Shown: positions 1-6,004 of the stretch, one piece after another | Numbering within the stretch: position 1 is the first letter of the stretch | How the letters are laid out: each line of letters begins with the position of its first letter | Source of the DNA: Candidatus Melainabacteria bacterium | Lineage (GTDB): Bacteria; Cyanobacteriota; Vampirovibrionia; 2-02-FULL-35-15 | Length of the DNA: 7,068 bases | Reading direction: 5' to 3' | NCBI GenBank assembly: GCA_023250175.1 | Contig: JAHFBD010000118.1 | Span: 1-7,068, forward strand | Position numbers and translations under genes: made by a program | The notes under the pieces: model-generated | Databases searched by the model: none | What the model was told of the DNA's origin: nothing | The model's input: only the letters and a program-made list of their open reading frames with translations

Positions 1-1
1 C

Positions 2-1456
2 ATGAAAATCGAAAAACATTATGAAATCTTGAAGATCAACAGTCAGGAATTTAAACTCTATCTGTCCGGATTATTTTATAAAACCGCAAACGAACTTATT
101 GCCTCAGAAAATCTCAAGAGTGTATTAAATATCCTCTCTGCAAGAGCAATTTTTGATGGGGAAATGCATAGGTTACAGAACAGAATTACTCTCCATGATG
201 ATGTAATACTATACGATCTTTGCAATAAAAACTGGCAGGGGGTAAAAATCAGTGAAAAAGGTGTAGAGGTAATTGATCAACTACCAATAGCCTTTAGAAG
301 ATATTCTCATCAATTGCCTCAGCCTTTACCTGTAGCTGGTGTTGACCTGATGAACTATCTAAAATTCTTTAATTTAAAGAATTCAGATTCTGAAGTATTG
401 ATACTTGTTTGGATTGTTACATGCTTTGTGCCTGATATACCGCACACCGTTTTATATCTGCATGGTGTACAAGGCTCAGCCAAATCAACAATGATGAGGT
501 TGCTAAAAAGCTTGATAGATAATTCTTCTGTAGGACTATTAACACTTGTTAACAACAAAGCAGAGTTGGCACAGATTTTATCACATCATTGGTTACTACC
601 ATTCGACAATGTTTCAGATATTAGCAATGAAATTTCTGATACTTTGTGTAGAGCTGTTTCAGGTTACTCATTTTCAAAACGGGAACTATATTCCGACGAA
701 GAAGACGTAATATTTTCAATTAAAAGACCCATAGCAATTAATGGGATAAACATGATTTTTACCAGACCAGACTTGCTGGAAAGAAGTTTATTAATTGAAC
801 TAGAACCAATCTCCTCAAGTAAAAGATGTACTGAGAAAGAAGTATTGGAACAGTTTGAGAGGGAAAAACCTGCATTTCTTGGAGCAATCTTTGATGTTTT
901 ATCTAAGTCCATCAAAATAAGAAAAACAATTAATTTAGCTAATAAACCCAGAATGGCTGACTTTGTCGAATGGGGTTGTGCAATTGCTGAAGCAATGGGT
1001 TATAAAAGCAGTGAATTCCTAAGTGCATATGAATCAAACCTTCAATTACATAATGAGGAAGTAATTAATTCTTCATTACCAGCTCAAATGATCATTAGGT
1101 TTATGACTGGTAAATCTGAGTGGATTGGTACTGCTGAAGATTTATACAACAAGTTAGATCAACTGATAGTGAGTCAAGGTATTAGAACTAATAAATATAA
1201 TTGGGTAAGCAGTCCTAATGCTCTGGGAAGGCTTTTAAATAGACTTAAGCCTGCGCTTGAACATTTTGGTATTTATGTTGATAAGAAGTATAAAGACCGA
1301 ACAAGATTAATCTTTTTAACTAAAAAAACCATTGTTGCAATCGTTGCTAAACTACCAAAATCTTTGTACAACGATTGCAACAATGGTAATTCAACCGACA
1401 AAGGTGAGAATAAACTTCAATCCATGAAAGACTGGCTTGGAAAGGAGTTAGATTAA
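2..1456 (+). CDS. D5/primase-helicase-like ATPase of a mobile element, probably 5'-incomplete
   Basis: Likely replication helicase (P-loop ATPase) of the integrated element. The Walker A motif is GVQGSAKST at residues 155-163 (K161, S162). A Walker B-like strand LLPFDNV lies at 198-204 (D202). A sensor-like RPIAINGI follows at 242-249 (N247), then RPDLLERSL with R255 and R261 as possible arginine fingers. Residues 374-430 look like a winged helix. The order matches ATPases I know from integrated elements, often attached to or next to a primase. ATG at position 2 is the first possible codon in the window, and its residues resemble the inside of longer homologues (the MKIEKHYEILK part precedes a conserved region), so the gene probably starts further left. 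The C-terminal tail (443-463, TIVAIVA...NDCNNG) is encoded by a 19-bp inverted repeat. The stop overlaps the next ATG by one base, suggesting an operon. Family assignment is fairly sure; the exact replication role is inferred. Confidence 0.8.
   Translation: MKIEKHYEILKINSQEFKLYLSGLFYKTANELIASENLKSVLNILSARAIFDGEMHRLQNRITLHDDVILYDLCNKNWQGVKISEKGVEVIDQLPIAFRRYSHQLPQPLPVAGVDLMNYLKFFNLKNSDSEVLILVWIVTCFVPDIPHTVLYLHGVQGSAKSTMMRLLKSLIDNSSVGLLTLVNNKAELAQILSHHWLLPFDNVSDISNEISDTLCRAVSGYSFSKRELYSDEEDVIFSIKRPIAINGINMIFTRPDLLERSLLIELEPISSSKRCTEKEVLEQFEREKPAFLGAIFDVLSKSIKIRKTINLANKPRMADFVEWGCAIAEAMGYKSSEFLSAYESNLQLHNEEVINSSLPAQMIIRFMTGKSEWIGTAEDLYNKLDQLIVSQGIRTNKYNWVSSPNALGRLLNRLKPALEHFGIYVDKKYKDRTRLIFLTKKTIVAIVAKLPKSLYNDCNNGNSTDKGENKLQSMKDWLGKELD
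1328..1387. repeat. Perfect 19-bp inverted repeat built from 9-bp units, inside the ATPase gene
   Basis: The left arm (1328-1346) is ACCATTGTTGCAATCGTTG and the right arm (1369-1387) is its exact reverse complement, with 22 bases between them. Read outward from the loop, each arm contains two 9-bp units, CAACGATTG then CAACAATGG. The units are in phase with codons and give the protein patterns IVA-IVA and NDC-NNG. No T-run follows, so it is not an intrinsic terminator, and it lies before the stop codon. A binding site for a replication protein or an origin hairpin is the most attractive reading, but this is inference. Confidence 0.9.
1443..1447 (+). promoter_or_regulatory. Ribosome binding site of the gene starting at 1456
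   Basis: AGGAG lies 8 bases before the ATG at 1456, inside the last codons of the ATPase gene. It is one of the few clear Shine-Dalgarno sequences in the element and fixes the start of the downstream gene. Confidence 0.8.
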
Positions 1457-1920
1457 TGATTAATGTAGTTATTGAAGACAAAGAAGCAGAAAATCTTTTC
1501 GCAGAATTCTTAAAACCTAAGGTAGAAAGTTTTGGTAAAGAATTTGGGATGAGTATCTCATTTCAGCTAAAAAGCAATAAATCCCAAACAGATATCTGGT
1601 TAGGGATTGAGAGAGAAGAATTATATCAAAAGAAAACCATTGAAGAACTATCTAAATACTTAAGGGTTAAACAATGGTATGCAAGTGAACTAAGAAAAAG
1701 AGCAATGATTCAGCACGATAGGTTTGAATCATACGAAATTGTTACCGATCTTCTTGCTTGTTTATTAGAAAATAAACCTGTTGAAGGGACAACCTCGATA
1801 CCAATCTTGGAAGATGTAGACAAATTTATAGAAGGTGTTACACCAAGTTTAGAGAAGTGGGATCTAGTAGCAATGAAAGAACTAAAAGAAAGCGTGTTAA
1901 ATCTATTGAAGAAAATATAA
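1456..1920 (+). CDS. Hypothetical protein, 154 aa, coupled to the ATPase gene
   Basis: I do not recognise this family. The ATG overlaps the ATPase stop codon (TAATG) and has a good AGGAG site, so the two are probably translated together and may act in the same process. The protein is soluble, charged and mostly helical, with no signal peptide or membrane segment. Residues 59-85 (KKTIEELSKYLRVKQWYASEL and following) have the spacing of a helix-turn-helix with a basic second helix, so a DNA-binding or replication accessory role is possible. The C-terminal half (93-154) looks like two or three amphipathic helices. Confidence in the gene is high; the function is unknown. Confidence 0.8.
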   Translation: MINVVIEDKEAENLFAEFLKPKVESFGKEFGMSISFQLKSNKSQTDIWLGIEREELYQKKTIEELSKYLRVKQWYASELRKRAMIQHDRFESYEIVTDLLACLLENKPVEGTTSIPILEDVDKFIEGVTPSLEKWDLVAMKELKESVLNLLKKI

Positions 1921-1928
1921 CTGTTTTA

Positions 1929-1956
1929 TTAAGTTGAATATTTCTACACAACTTAA
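1929..1956. repeat. Inverted repeat just after the 154-aa gene
   Basis: TTAAGTTG (1929-1936) and CAACTTAA (1949-1956) pair perfectly across a 12-base loop, starting 8 bases after the stop codon. A weak transcription end for the plus-strand operon is possible, but no T-run follows and the stem is AT-rich. Confidence 0.4.
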
Positions 1957-1991
1957 GAGTGAAGTTATAAATAAAAAGAAAATACATGTCT

Positions 1992-2059
1992 GGTAACTTT
2001 TTAATTCTTTGCTTGAACAACGGTAACTTTTTGATTAAACTCAAGGTGGGGGGAGTGGG
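1992..2059. repeat. Two 15-bp near-direct repeats at 30-bp spacing beside a G-rich tract
   Basis: GGTAACTTTTTAATT (1992-2006) and GGTAACTTTTTGATT (2022-2036) differ at one base and start exactly 30 bases apart. A G-rich tract follows (2045-2059). It lies between the convergent genes ending at 1920 and 2123. Repeats of this style are found at the ends of IS21-family insertion sequences, so this may be a lone end of a lost element; no transposase is visible. A pair of protein-binding sites is the alternative. An open frame of 36 codons (1986-2096) runs through it, with no good ribosome binding site. Confidence 0.5.
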
Positions 2060-2122
2060 ACGCATGGATGATTTGCCATTATATATTCAATTGTAGACTT
2101 ATATGCTTATAAGCTTTTTAGT

Positions 2123-2920
2123 TCAATCTTTGTTTTTCGATATAAAAGTATTCCAAAAGTAGCCTAACATAGCAAGTAATATTGCCCCACAGAAAATTAT
2201 ACCGACAATCAAATAAGTAAACTTTTCCAGAACCTCACATATCGTCGGTAAGGAATAAATAATAATTTTAAGAAAGGAAAGAATAGGAGAAAAGAACCAA
2301 GAAAAGAATGAAATAACTGGCTCGACAATCGTAAAAAGAGCAGTTCCTATTACTGTAAGACAATAGAAAAAAATCATGAGAATTGGAATAATATGAAAGT
2401 AAACAAAAAAGCAAATTTGAGATGCTGCTTTAAGATCAGCTAAAACAATATCTTTGTAAAAGCTTATTGTATTCTTTACACATCTAACCACAATCTTAAT
2501 TGGGTTAAAGCGCTCTTCTTTTACTATATTAACGATCAAAGCTGGGATCCCAAATATAAGAAAGAACCCTGGGATAATATAAACTTGGACAATATGCAAT
2601 GCTGGAAAAACTAATGAGATTGCCCCTAAAAACAAATAGGTTTTCCCAATTGTTTCAAAATTAAGATAATTTAAAAATAGAAACTGAGAAACACTTGAAT
2701 TACTTGTTCCTATTTGCAGGAACAACTTTATCAGTGAAATTACAAATGGTGCTAAACAGAGATATATTAAAGTTTTTATAATACTCTTCTTATGTTTACC
2801 AACATTTAATGTCTGACCATAGAATAAATAAGCAACTGAATAAAATAAAGGCACTGTTAATAGATAAACAGATAAAGCATCAAGCCAATTAATATTTCTT
2901 AAATATTCATATAACAACAT
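2123..2920 (-). CDS. Polytopic membrane protein of unknown function, 265 aa
   Basis: I do not recognise the family. About six or seven hydrophobic segments are visible, at roughly residues 13-34, 48-70, 95-112, 113-133, 168-195, 200-222 and 235-257. A charged stretch (134-165, KEERFNP...) separates the two halves, and the C-terminus is short and basic. No signal peptide with a cleavage site and no catalytic motif can be seen. The gene has its own sigma70-like promoter and very little leader, and no Shine-Dalgarno sequence precedes the ATG. It is convergent with the replication-type genes and divergent from the next membrane protein, so it looks like a stand-alone cargo gene. Confidence 0.75.
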   Translation of the reverse strand: MLLYEYLRNINWLDALSVYLLTVPLFYSVAYLFYGQTLNVGKHKKSIIKTLIYLCLAPFVISLIKLFLQIGTSNSSVSQFLFLNYLNFETIGKTYLFLGAISLVFPALHIVQVYIIPGFFLIFGIPALIVNIVKEERFNPIKIVVRCVKNTISFYKDIVLADLKAASQICFFVYFHIIPILMIFFYCLTVIGTALFTIVEPVISFFSWFFSPILSFLKIIIYSLPTICEVLEKFTYLIVGIIFCGAILLAMLGYFWNTFISKNKD

Positions 2921-2937
2921 GCTTTTTAACTTTCTTT

Positions 2938-2966
2938 ACTATATCCCTAACGAGTAATCGATTCAA
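2938..2966 (-). promoter_or_regulatory. Sigma70-like promoter of the membrane protein gene at 2123-2920
   Basis: On the minus strand TTGAAT (-35, 2961-2966) is followed after exactly 17 bases by TATAGT (-10, 2938-2943). The expected start of transcription is near 2931, about 10 bases before the ATG, which fits the missing Shine-Dalgarno sequence. This rests on matching by eye to the consensus. Confidence 0.55.
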
Positions 2967-3050
2967 CTCTCTATTCATATTTGTTAATAACTTATTAATC
3001 CTCTGGATTTGCTTAATTCAGCTGTGTCAATTCATTCTCCGTGTCATAAA

Positions 3051-3067
3051 GGCATTGCATGAATGCC
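3051..3067. repeat. Short inverted repeat GGCATT-5-AATGCC
   Basis: Perfect 6-bp arms with a 5-base centre, in the divergent intergenic region, flanked on both sides by CATAAA. A regulator site or minor hairpin is possible. There is no T-run on either side for a terminator. Confidence 0.35.
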
Positions 3068-3121
3068 ATAAAATCAAATTAAGTAAAAGCCATCTTGCAA
3101 AAATAGAAAGATCTGAGACTG

Positions 3122-3131
3122 ACTGTACAGT
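3122..3131. promoter_or_regulatory. 10-bp perfect palindrome, possible operator
   Basis: ACTGTACAGT reads the same on both strands and lies about 110 bases before the plus-strand membrane protein gene. It does not match the E. coli LexA box, which needs 8 bases between CTGT and ACAG. No regulator gene lies beside it. Confidence 0.25.
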
Positions 3132-3243
3132 AACGAAGTTCAGAGGACTCTGTGATATTTACTCAGTTGATCCCAAATGGATTTTAGATTTGAAGGAGTA
3201 ATTCTAACTTTCTCCTTGACTCTAATAAGTTACAATATTAATT

Positions 3244-3936
3244 GTGGAATCTAACAAAAAAAATGAGAAGAAACAAGGACTTAAAAAACTAATTGCCCCT
3301 GAAATAAAAGATGAATGTGATATTAGTTTAGTTCTTAAAGAAAATCTTAATGGTTTTTATACAATTGCTGGGATTAGTTTATTAATAAGCTTCTTTTTTC
3401 TTGTCTTTCTTAATGCAAAGGCTGATTTTGTCATTGGCTTTATTGGTACTCCATTACTATATTTATTTATATCCTATTTAGCTAAAAAGTTTTTTAGTAG
3501 AGTTCTTGCATTAATTCTTTTTCTTATCGTATCTTTTGACTGTGTTAGTACGTTTATGATTAAGTATGGATTTTGGAATATTGAGGGGGGAGGTACTAAT
3601 ATTTTTTTTGGTATTCTTGCGGTTTTCATGTCAATCAATTTTATTAGATGTGTATTTAAATACCATTCATTAAAAAGGTCAAGAATTAACTGGAAGAACG
3701 TATTATTCTTAAATGTAATAGCACTATTAACTTGTGCTATTGTCCTTGCACTAACCTTCATTGTATATGTAATTTATTTTGGTATTTTTAATATTCCTCT
3801 AGAAAGCGAGAACCCTATTTATAATTCTTTATTTGGCATCCTAATGATTATAGCTCCAATATCAATTTGGGTAATGGCGCTAAATAATAAATTGCCTTTT
3901 ACAAAAAATAAACCAGTTTTATCTTATGAAAAATAG
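3244..3936 (+). CDS. Polytopic membrane protein of unknown function, 230 aa, GTG start
   Basis: I do not recognise the family. A lysine-rich hydrophilic N-terminus (1-37) probably stays in the cytoplasm. About six membrane segments follow, at 38-56, 62-80, 85-107, 118-138, 152-180 and 193-213, and the tail is basic. A loop WNIEGGGTN (111-119) is the only unusual motif. The start is uncertain: an in-frame TAA at 3226-3228 closes the frame, no ATG follows for about 100 codons, and GTG at 3244 is the only ordinary start codon. There is no Shine-Dalgarno sequence at the right distance. The gene is convergent with the coupled pair that ends 50 bases further on. The coding frame is convincing because of its length and regular hydrophobic pattern. 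Confidence 0.7.
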   Translation: MESNKKNEKKQGLKKLIAPEIKDECDISLVLKENLNGFYTIAGISLLISFFFLVFLNAKADFVIGFIGTPLLYLFISYLAKKFFSRVLALILFLIVSFDCVSTFMIKYGFWNIEGGGTNIFFGILAVFMSINFIRCVFKYHSLKRSRINWKNVLFLNVIALLTCAIVLALTFIVYVIYFGIFNIPLESENPIYNSLFGILMIIAPISIWVMALNNKLPFTKNKPVLSYEK

Positions 3937-3986
3937 TTGATTGTTGGATTTGAAGAAGTAATAAACTCATATTCAATTTTTAAACC

Positions 3987-4289
3987 CTAATGCTTTACTT
4001 TAAGTGGTGTGTTGTCAGAAATCCATTTCCAAGCATCACCTGGTAACCACCCTCCAACATCTCCATCTCTAATCTCTATTATAAATAAATTGTCTACAGA
4101 AGAAATATACTTCATAAGTCTACACTCACAAGCTCTAGCAGTCTCTGTAGTTTTTATTATCCATACATTTGACATATAATGCCACCAACTAGGTGCACCA
4201 GCTTTAATTGCAGTATAAAAAAACAAGTAATTAAACTCCATAGGATTAGCACGCATTTCATGAATAATAAGAAGGATTCTATTAACCAT
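3987..4289 (-). CDS. Small 'SinR family'-type protein, probable Cas2/VapD-like ferredoxin fold, 100 aa
   Basis: The pattern strand (RILLIIHEM, 4-12), helix (19-30), SWWHYMSNVWIIKT (34-47), helix (50-63), strand DNLFIIEI (66-73) and GWLPGDAWKWI (80-90) matches from memory a family of about 90-100 residues often labelled 'SinR family protein'. It is unrelated to the Bacillus regulator SinR and seems to share the beta-alpha-beta fold of Cas2 and VapD. The biochemical role of the family is not known to me, and there is no CRISPR array here, so it should not be called Cas2. The ATG overlaps the end of the upstream gene by 8 bases. A strong AAGGAGG (4293-4299) lies only 3 bases before it, which points to translational coupling with the membrane protein. 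Family call moderate; function unknown. Confidence 0.7.
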   Translation of the reverse strand: MVNRILLIIHEMRANPMEFNYLFFYTAIKAGAPSWWHYMSNVWIIKTTETARACECRLMKYISSVDNLFIIEIRDGDVGGWLPGDAWKWISDNTPLKVKH

Positions 4290-4689
4290 TTTCCTCCTTA
4301 TCCTTTTCAGCAGATTCTAACAATTGGCTCGGGGATGTATGTTCAAGCATTAACAATTTAGCGTAATCTAGAACTTCTGTTTTTTCGGTACCATATGAAG
4401 TTAATAAGCCTTCCATCAAATGGGATTCTTTATTATAAGTTAGATTTTTTGGGAAACGTGCTACCAGAATAAATACTAATAGCATAGCTACTATCGGTAA
4501 GCCAATGATAGCTAAAAACATATAGAACAATATAGTTGTATCAAACTTGGTAACCATACCAATCCAAAGAAGCAAGATTAAGCCGAGCTCAGCAATAAAT
4601 GGTATATGAACAAAAAACTTCAAAGGCGTATCTGTGCTTTTTGTCAATGCTTCCCGAAGTTTTAATTGAATGCCAGCTATTTTTTCCAT
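4282..4689 (-). CDS. Two-helix membrane protein of unknown function, 135 aa
   Basis: An amphipathic N-terminus (1-22) is followed by two membrane helices (about 24-46 and 51-77) with a very short loop between them. A soluble tail (78-135, RFPKNLTYNKESH...) ends in an acidic, lysine-rich stretch. I do not recognise the family. It overlaps the next gene by 8 bases and starts 44 bases after the integrase stop codon, so integrase, this gene and the small ferredoxin-fold gene may form one minus-strand transcript. The pairing of a small membrane protein with a small possibly nucleic-acid-related protein resembles two-gene toxin or defence modules in layout only. No Shine-Dalgarno sequence at normal distance is seen; an AAAGGAT lies 13 or more bases before the ATG. 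Confidence 0.7.
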   Translation of the reverse strand: MEKIAGIQLKLREALTKSTDTPLKFFVHIPFIAELGLILLLWIGMVTKFDTTILFYMFLAIIGLPIVAMLLVFILVARFPKNLTYNKESHLMEGLLTSYGTEKTEVLDYAKLLMLEHTSPSQLLESAEKDKEENG

Positions 4690-4733
4690 TTAAAGCCGTT
4701 AATCCTTTAACATTGGTTTTATTCTAGCAATTA

Positions 4734-5882
4734 CTACCACCCCTGCATCTCTTTAATAACCTCATCCTGTGTGGTCATCAAATAACCTTGTGTAGTTTTT
4801 AAGTCTGCATGTCCCAAAGCTAATGAAATTATATTAATTGGCTTTCCAGCGTTAGCTGCTATTGTTGCAAAGGTTCTTCTAAGTCCATGTAGGTTTATAT
4901 CTAACCCAACTCTTTTTGAAAGCCTTTTTACTTTCTGAAGTAAAACCCCTCTTGTAAGTGGTACAGGCTCACCAGTCAGATTTGAAATAGTAAGGAATAG
5001 ATTATTGTTATCGGATTTAGGTCTTGCCTCTAAATATTTAACCAAGTAATCATATAGCCTATTGCAGATACCAATAGATCTATTTTTCTTACCCTTGCCA
5101 AGATAGACAAATAGCTTCCTATTTACTAGGTCTATATCCTGAAGTCTTAAATTGCATAACTCGCTTGCCCTTAAACCACTGAAAACTATCGTTGCAATCG
5201 TTGTACTGTTAAGTATTACATCATAAGGTGATTGTCCTAAGTGTCTTTTACTAGCTTCCTCGAATAACTTTTCAAACTCATTATTTGTACAGTGTGGTTT
5301 TCTTGGTGGGAATAATCTCTTTGGTCTAATTGTTGGCAATTGGTTTAAAAGTTCTGGACTAATAATCCTTTTTGTAATTAGGTATTTTGTAAATGATCTA
5401 ATTGCATCATAGATATTCTTTTTAATACTGAAACTTTGGATGTTTATCTTTCCAAATACTAATCTGATATTGTCAATTGAAACAAGTGGGGTTTTCTTGT
5501 ACCTTCTAGGCAATAATGAGAGGTAATAATCAAAAAAATAGTCATATATGGAAAGTGTAGTTTCACTAAGAGGCTTTCCAGTCAGTAATCCATTTTTACA
5601 CCATTCAAGCCAATTCTCTTTTTCTTTAAGGAGGAAGCCTCTATCTGATAAACAATTCTTCTCTTCCTTTTGCTTTACCCACTCTCTTTTCCAGTCAAAA
5701 TAGTTTTGCATTGGTACAGCATAAGTAAATCCACCACGCCTTGAAATCGTTATTGCTGGTAGTTTGCCACTCTTAGCTAACCTTTGAACTGTTTTTCTAG
5801 AAACTCTTAACTCTCTTGCAATGTCATCAAGGGTTAATAAGTCCTTCATGTGTCCCCCAGTTACGAGGACATATGAAGACAT
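4734..5882 (-). CDS. Tyrosine recombinase (integrase) with fused N-terminal excisionase-type HTH
   Basis: Site-specific integrase of the element. Residues 14-60 (LLTLDDIARELRVSRKTVQR and following) are an HTH_17/MerR-like domain as in excisionases. Residues about 87-190 are the SAM-like core-binding domain. The catalytic domain holds the full set: R238 in GLRASEL, K263/K265 in GKGKKNR, H332 and R335 in HGLRRT, H358 in GHAD and Y367 in GYL. With 382 residues it is complete. Two starts are possible: ATG at 5882 has no ribosome binding site, while ATG at 5849 (residue 12) follows a GGGGGA and begins right at the HTH, so residues 1-11 may be untranslated. The gene starts next to the tRNA 3' end and is read away from it, typical for a tRNA-targeting element. 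Its codons 227-233 contain a copy of the 18-bp motif of the ATPase gene. Confidence 0.95.
   Translation of the reverse strand: MSSYVLVTGGHMKDLLTLDDIARELRVSRKTVQRLAKSGKLPAITISRRGGFTYAVPMQNYFDWKREWVKQKEEKNCLSDRGFLLKEKENWLEWCKNGLLTGKPLSETTLSIYDYFFDYYLSLLPRRYKKTPLVSIDNIRLVFGKINIQSFSIKKNIYDAIRSFTKYLITKRIISPELLNQLPTIRPKRLFPPRKPHCTNNEFEKLFEEASKRHLGQSPYDVILNSTTIATIVFSGLRASELCNLRLQDIDLVNRKLFVYLGKGKKNRSIGICNRLYDYLVKYLEARPKSDNNNLFLTISNLTGEPVPLTRGVLLQKVKRLSKRVGLDINLHGLRRTFATIAANAGKPINIISLALGHADLKTTQGYLMTTQDEVIKEMQGW
5186..5203 (-). repeat. Third copy of the 9+9-bp motif, inside the integrase gene
   Basis: On the minus strand this reads CAACGATTG CAACGATAG, 16 of 18 bases identical to each arm of the inverted repeat at 1328-1387. 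With the adjoining GTA the exact match to the right arm (1366-1381) is 16 bases (5191-5206). It encodes TTIATIV just before the catalytic arginine motif. No further copy was seen in the window by eye. Confidence 0.75.
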
Positions 5883-5913
5883 TAGAGACGGTATATATTT
5901 CTTCTAAAACAAA

Positions 5914-5935
5914 CGGGCCTTGAGGGATTCGAACC
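5914..5935 (-). other. Probable attachment site: 3' end of tRNA-Arg
   Basis: The 3' part of the tRNA gene (discriminator, acceptor strand and T-arm) faces the integrase, whose start is 32-65 bases away. Tyrosine recombinases of this layout usually recombine within the tRNA 3' half and leave the tRNA intact. No second copy of this segment was seen elsewhere in the window, so the other end of the element should lie left of position 1. The exact crossover cannot be placed. Confidence 0.6.
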
Positions 5936-5986
5936 CCCAACCTACTGGTTCGAAGCCAGGTACTCTATCCGTTGAGCTAAAGGCCC
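5914..5986 (-). tRNA. tRNA-Arg, anticodon UCG
   Basis: A full cloverleaf of 73 bases is visible. The 7-bp acceptor stem GGGCCTT/AAGGCCC is perfect. The D-stem is GCTC/GAGT, closed by one G-T pair. The anticodon arm CCTGG-CTTCGAA-CCAGT has one C-T mismatch at its base, and the loop reads C-T-TCG-A-A, giving anticodon UCG (codon CGA, arginine). The T-arm GGGGG-TTCGAAT-CCCTC follows a 5-base variable loop. The discriminator is G and CCA is not encoded (TTT follows), so CCA must be added after transcription. It is the likely integration target of the element to its left. Confidence 0.95.
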
Positions 5987-6004
5987 TTTCTTTAATATCG
6001 CTCC

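Larger units (their letters stand above)
2921..3243. other. 323-bp gap between two divergent membrane protein genes
   Basis: I find no gene of convincing length here on either strand. Besides the promoter at 2938-2966 it holds several short symmetrical sites: GGCATT/AATGCC around 5 bases (3051-3067), the perfect palindrome ACTGTACAGT (3122-3131) and CAGAG/CTCTG (3141-3152). These are operator-like, but no partner regulator is identified. An AAGGAG at 3193-3198 is not followed by a usable start codon. Confidence 0.5.

Noticed and set aside
355..915. Minus-strand open frames inside the ATPase gene
   Set aside because: They are shadows of the plus-strand gene, with unnatural protein sequence and no ribosome sites.
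2045..2059. G-quadruplex in the G-rich tract
   Set aside because: There are not four separate runs of three G; at most a weak two-layer form.
1986..2096. 36-codon open frame as a small gene
   Set aside because: It has no ribosome binding site, it spans the direct repeats, and its peptide repeat follows from the DNA repeat.
2105..2120. GCTTATAAGC followed by TTTTT as a terminator
   Set aside because: The stem would be only 3-4 bp with a 2-4 base loop, too weak to support.
3187..3962. GATTTGAAG(G/A)AGTAAT at 3187-3202 and 3947-3962 flanking the plus-strand membrane protein gene, as insertion boundaries
   Set aside because: A 15/16 match is not rare in AT-rich DNA of this size, the flanks do not match, and the GAAGGAG core looks like a ribosome-site word.
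3987..4289. Calling the small protein Cas2 and proposing a CRISPR locus
   Set aside because: There is no CRISPR array or other cas gene in the window, and the resemblance is at most one of fold.
3987..4289. Reading the 'SinR family' label as a biofilm or sporulation repressor
   Set aside because: No Xre-type helix-turn-helix is present; the label is historical and misleading.
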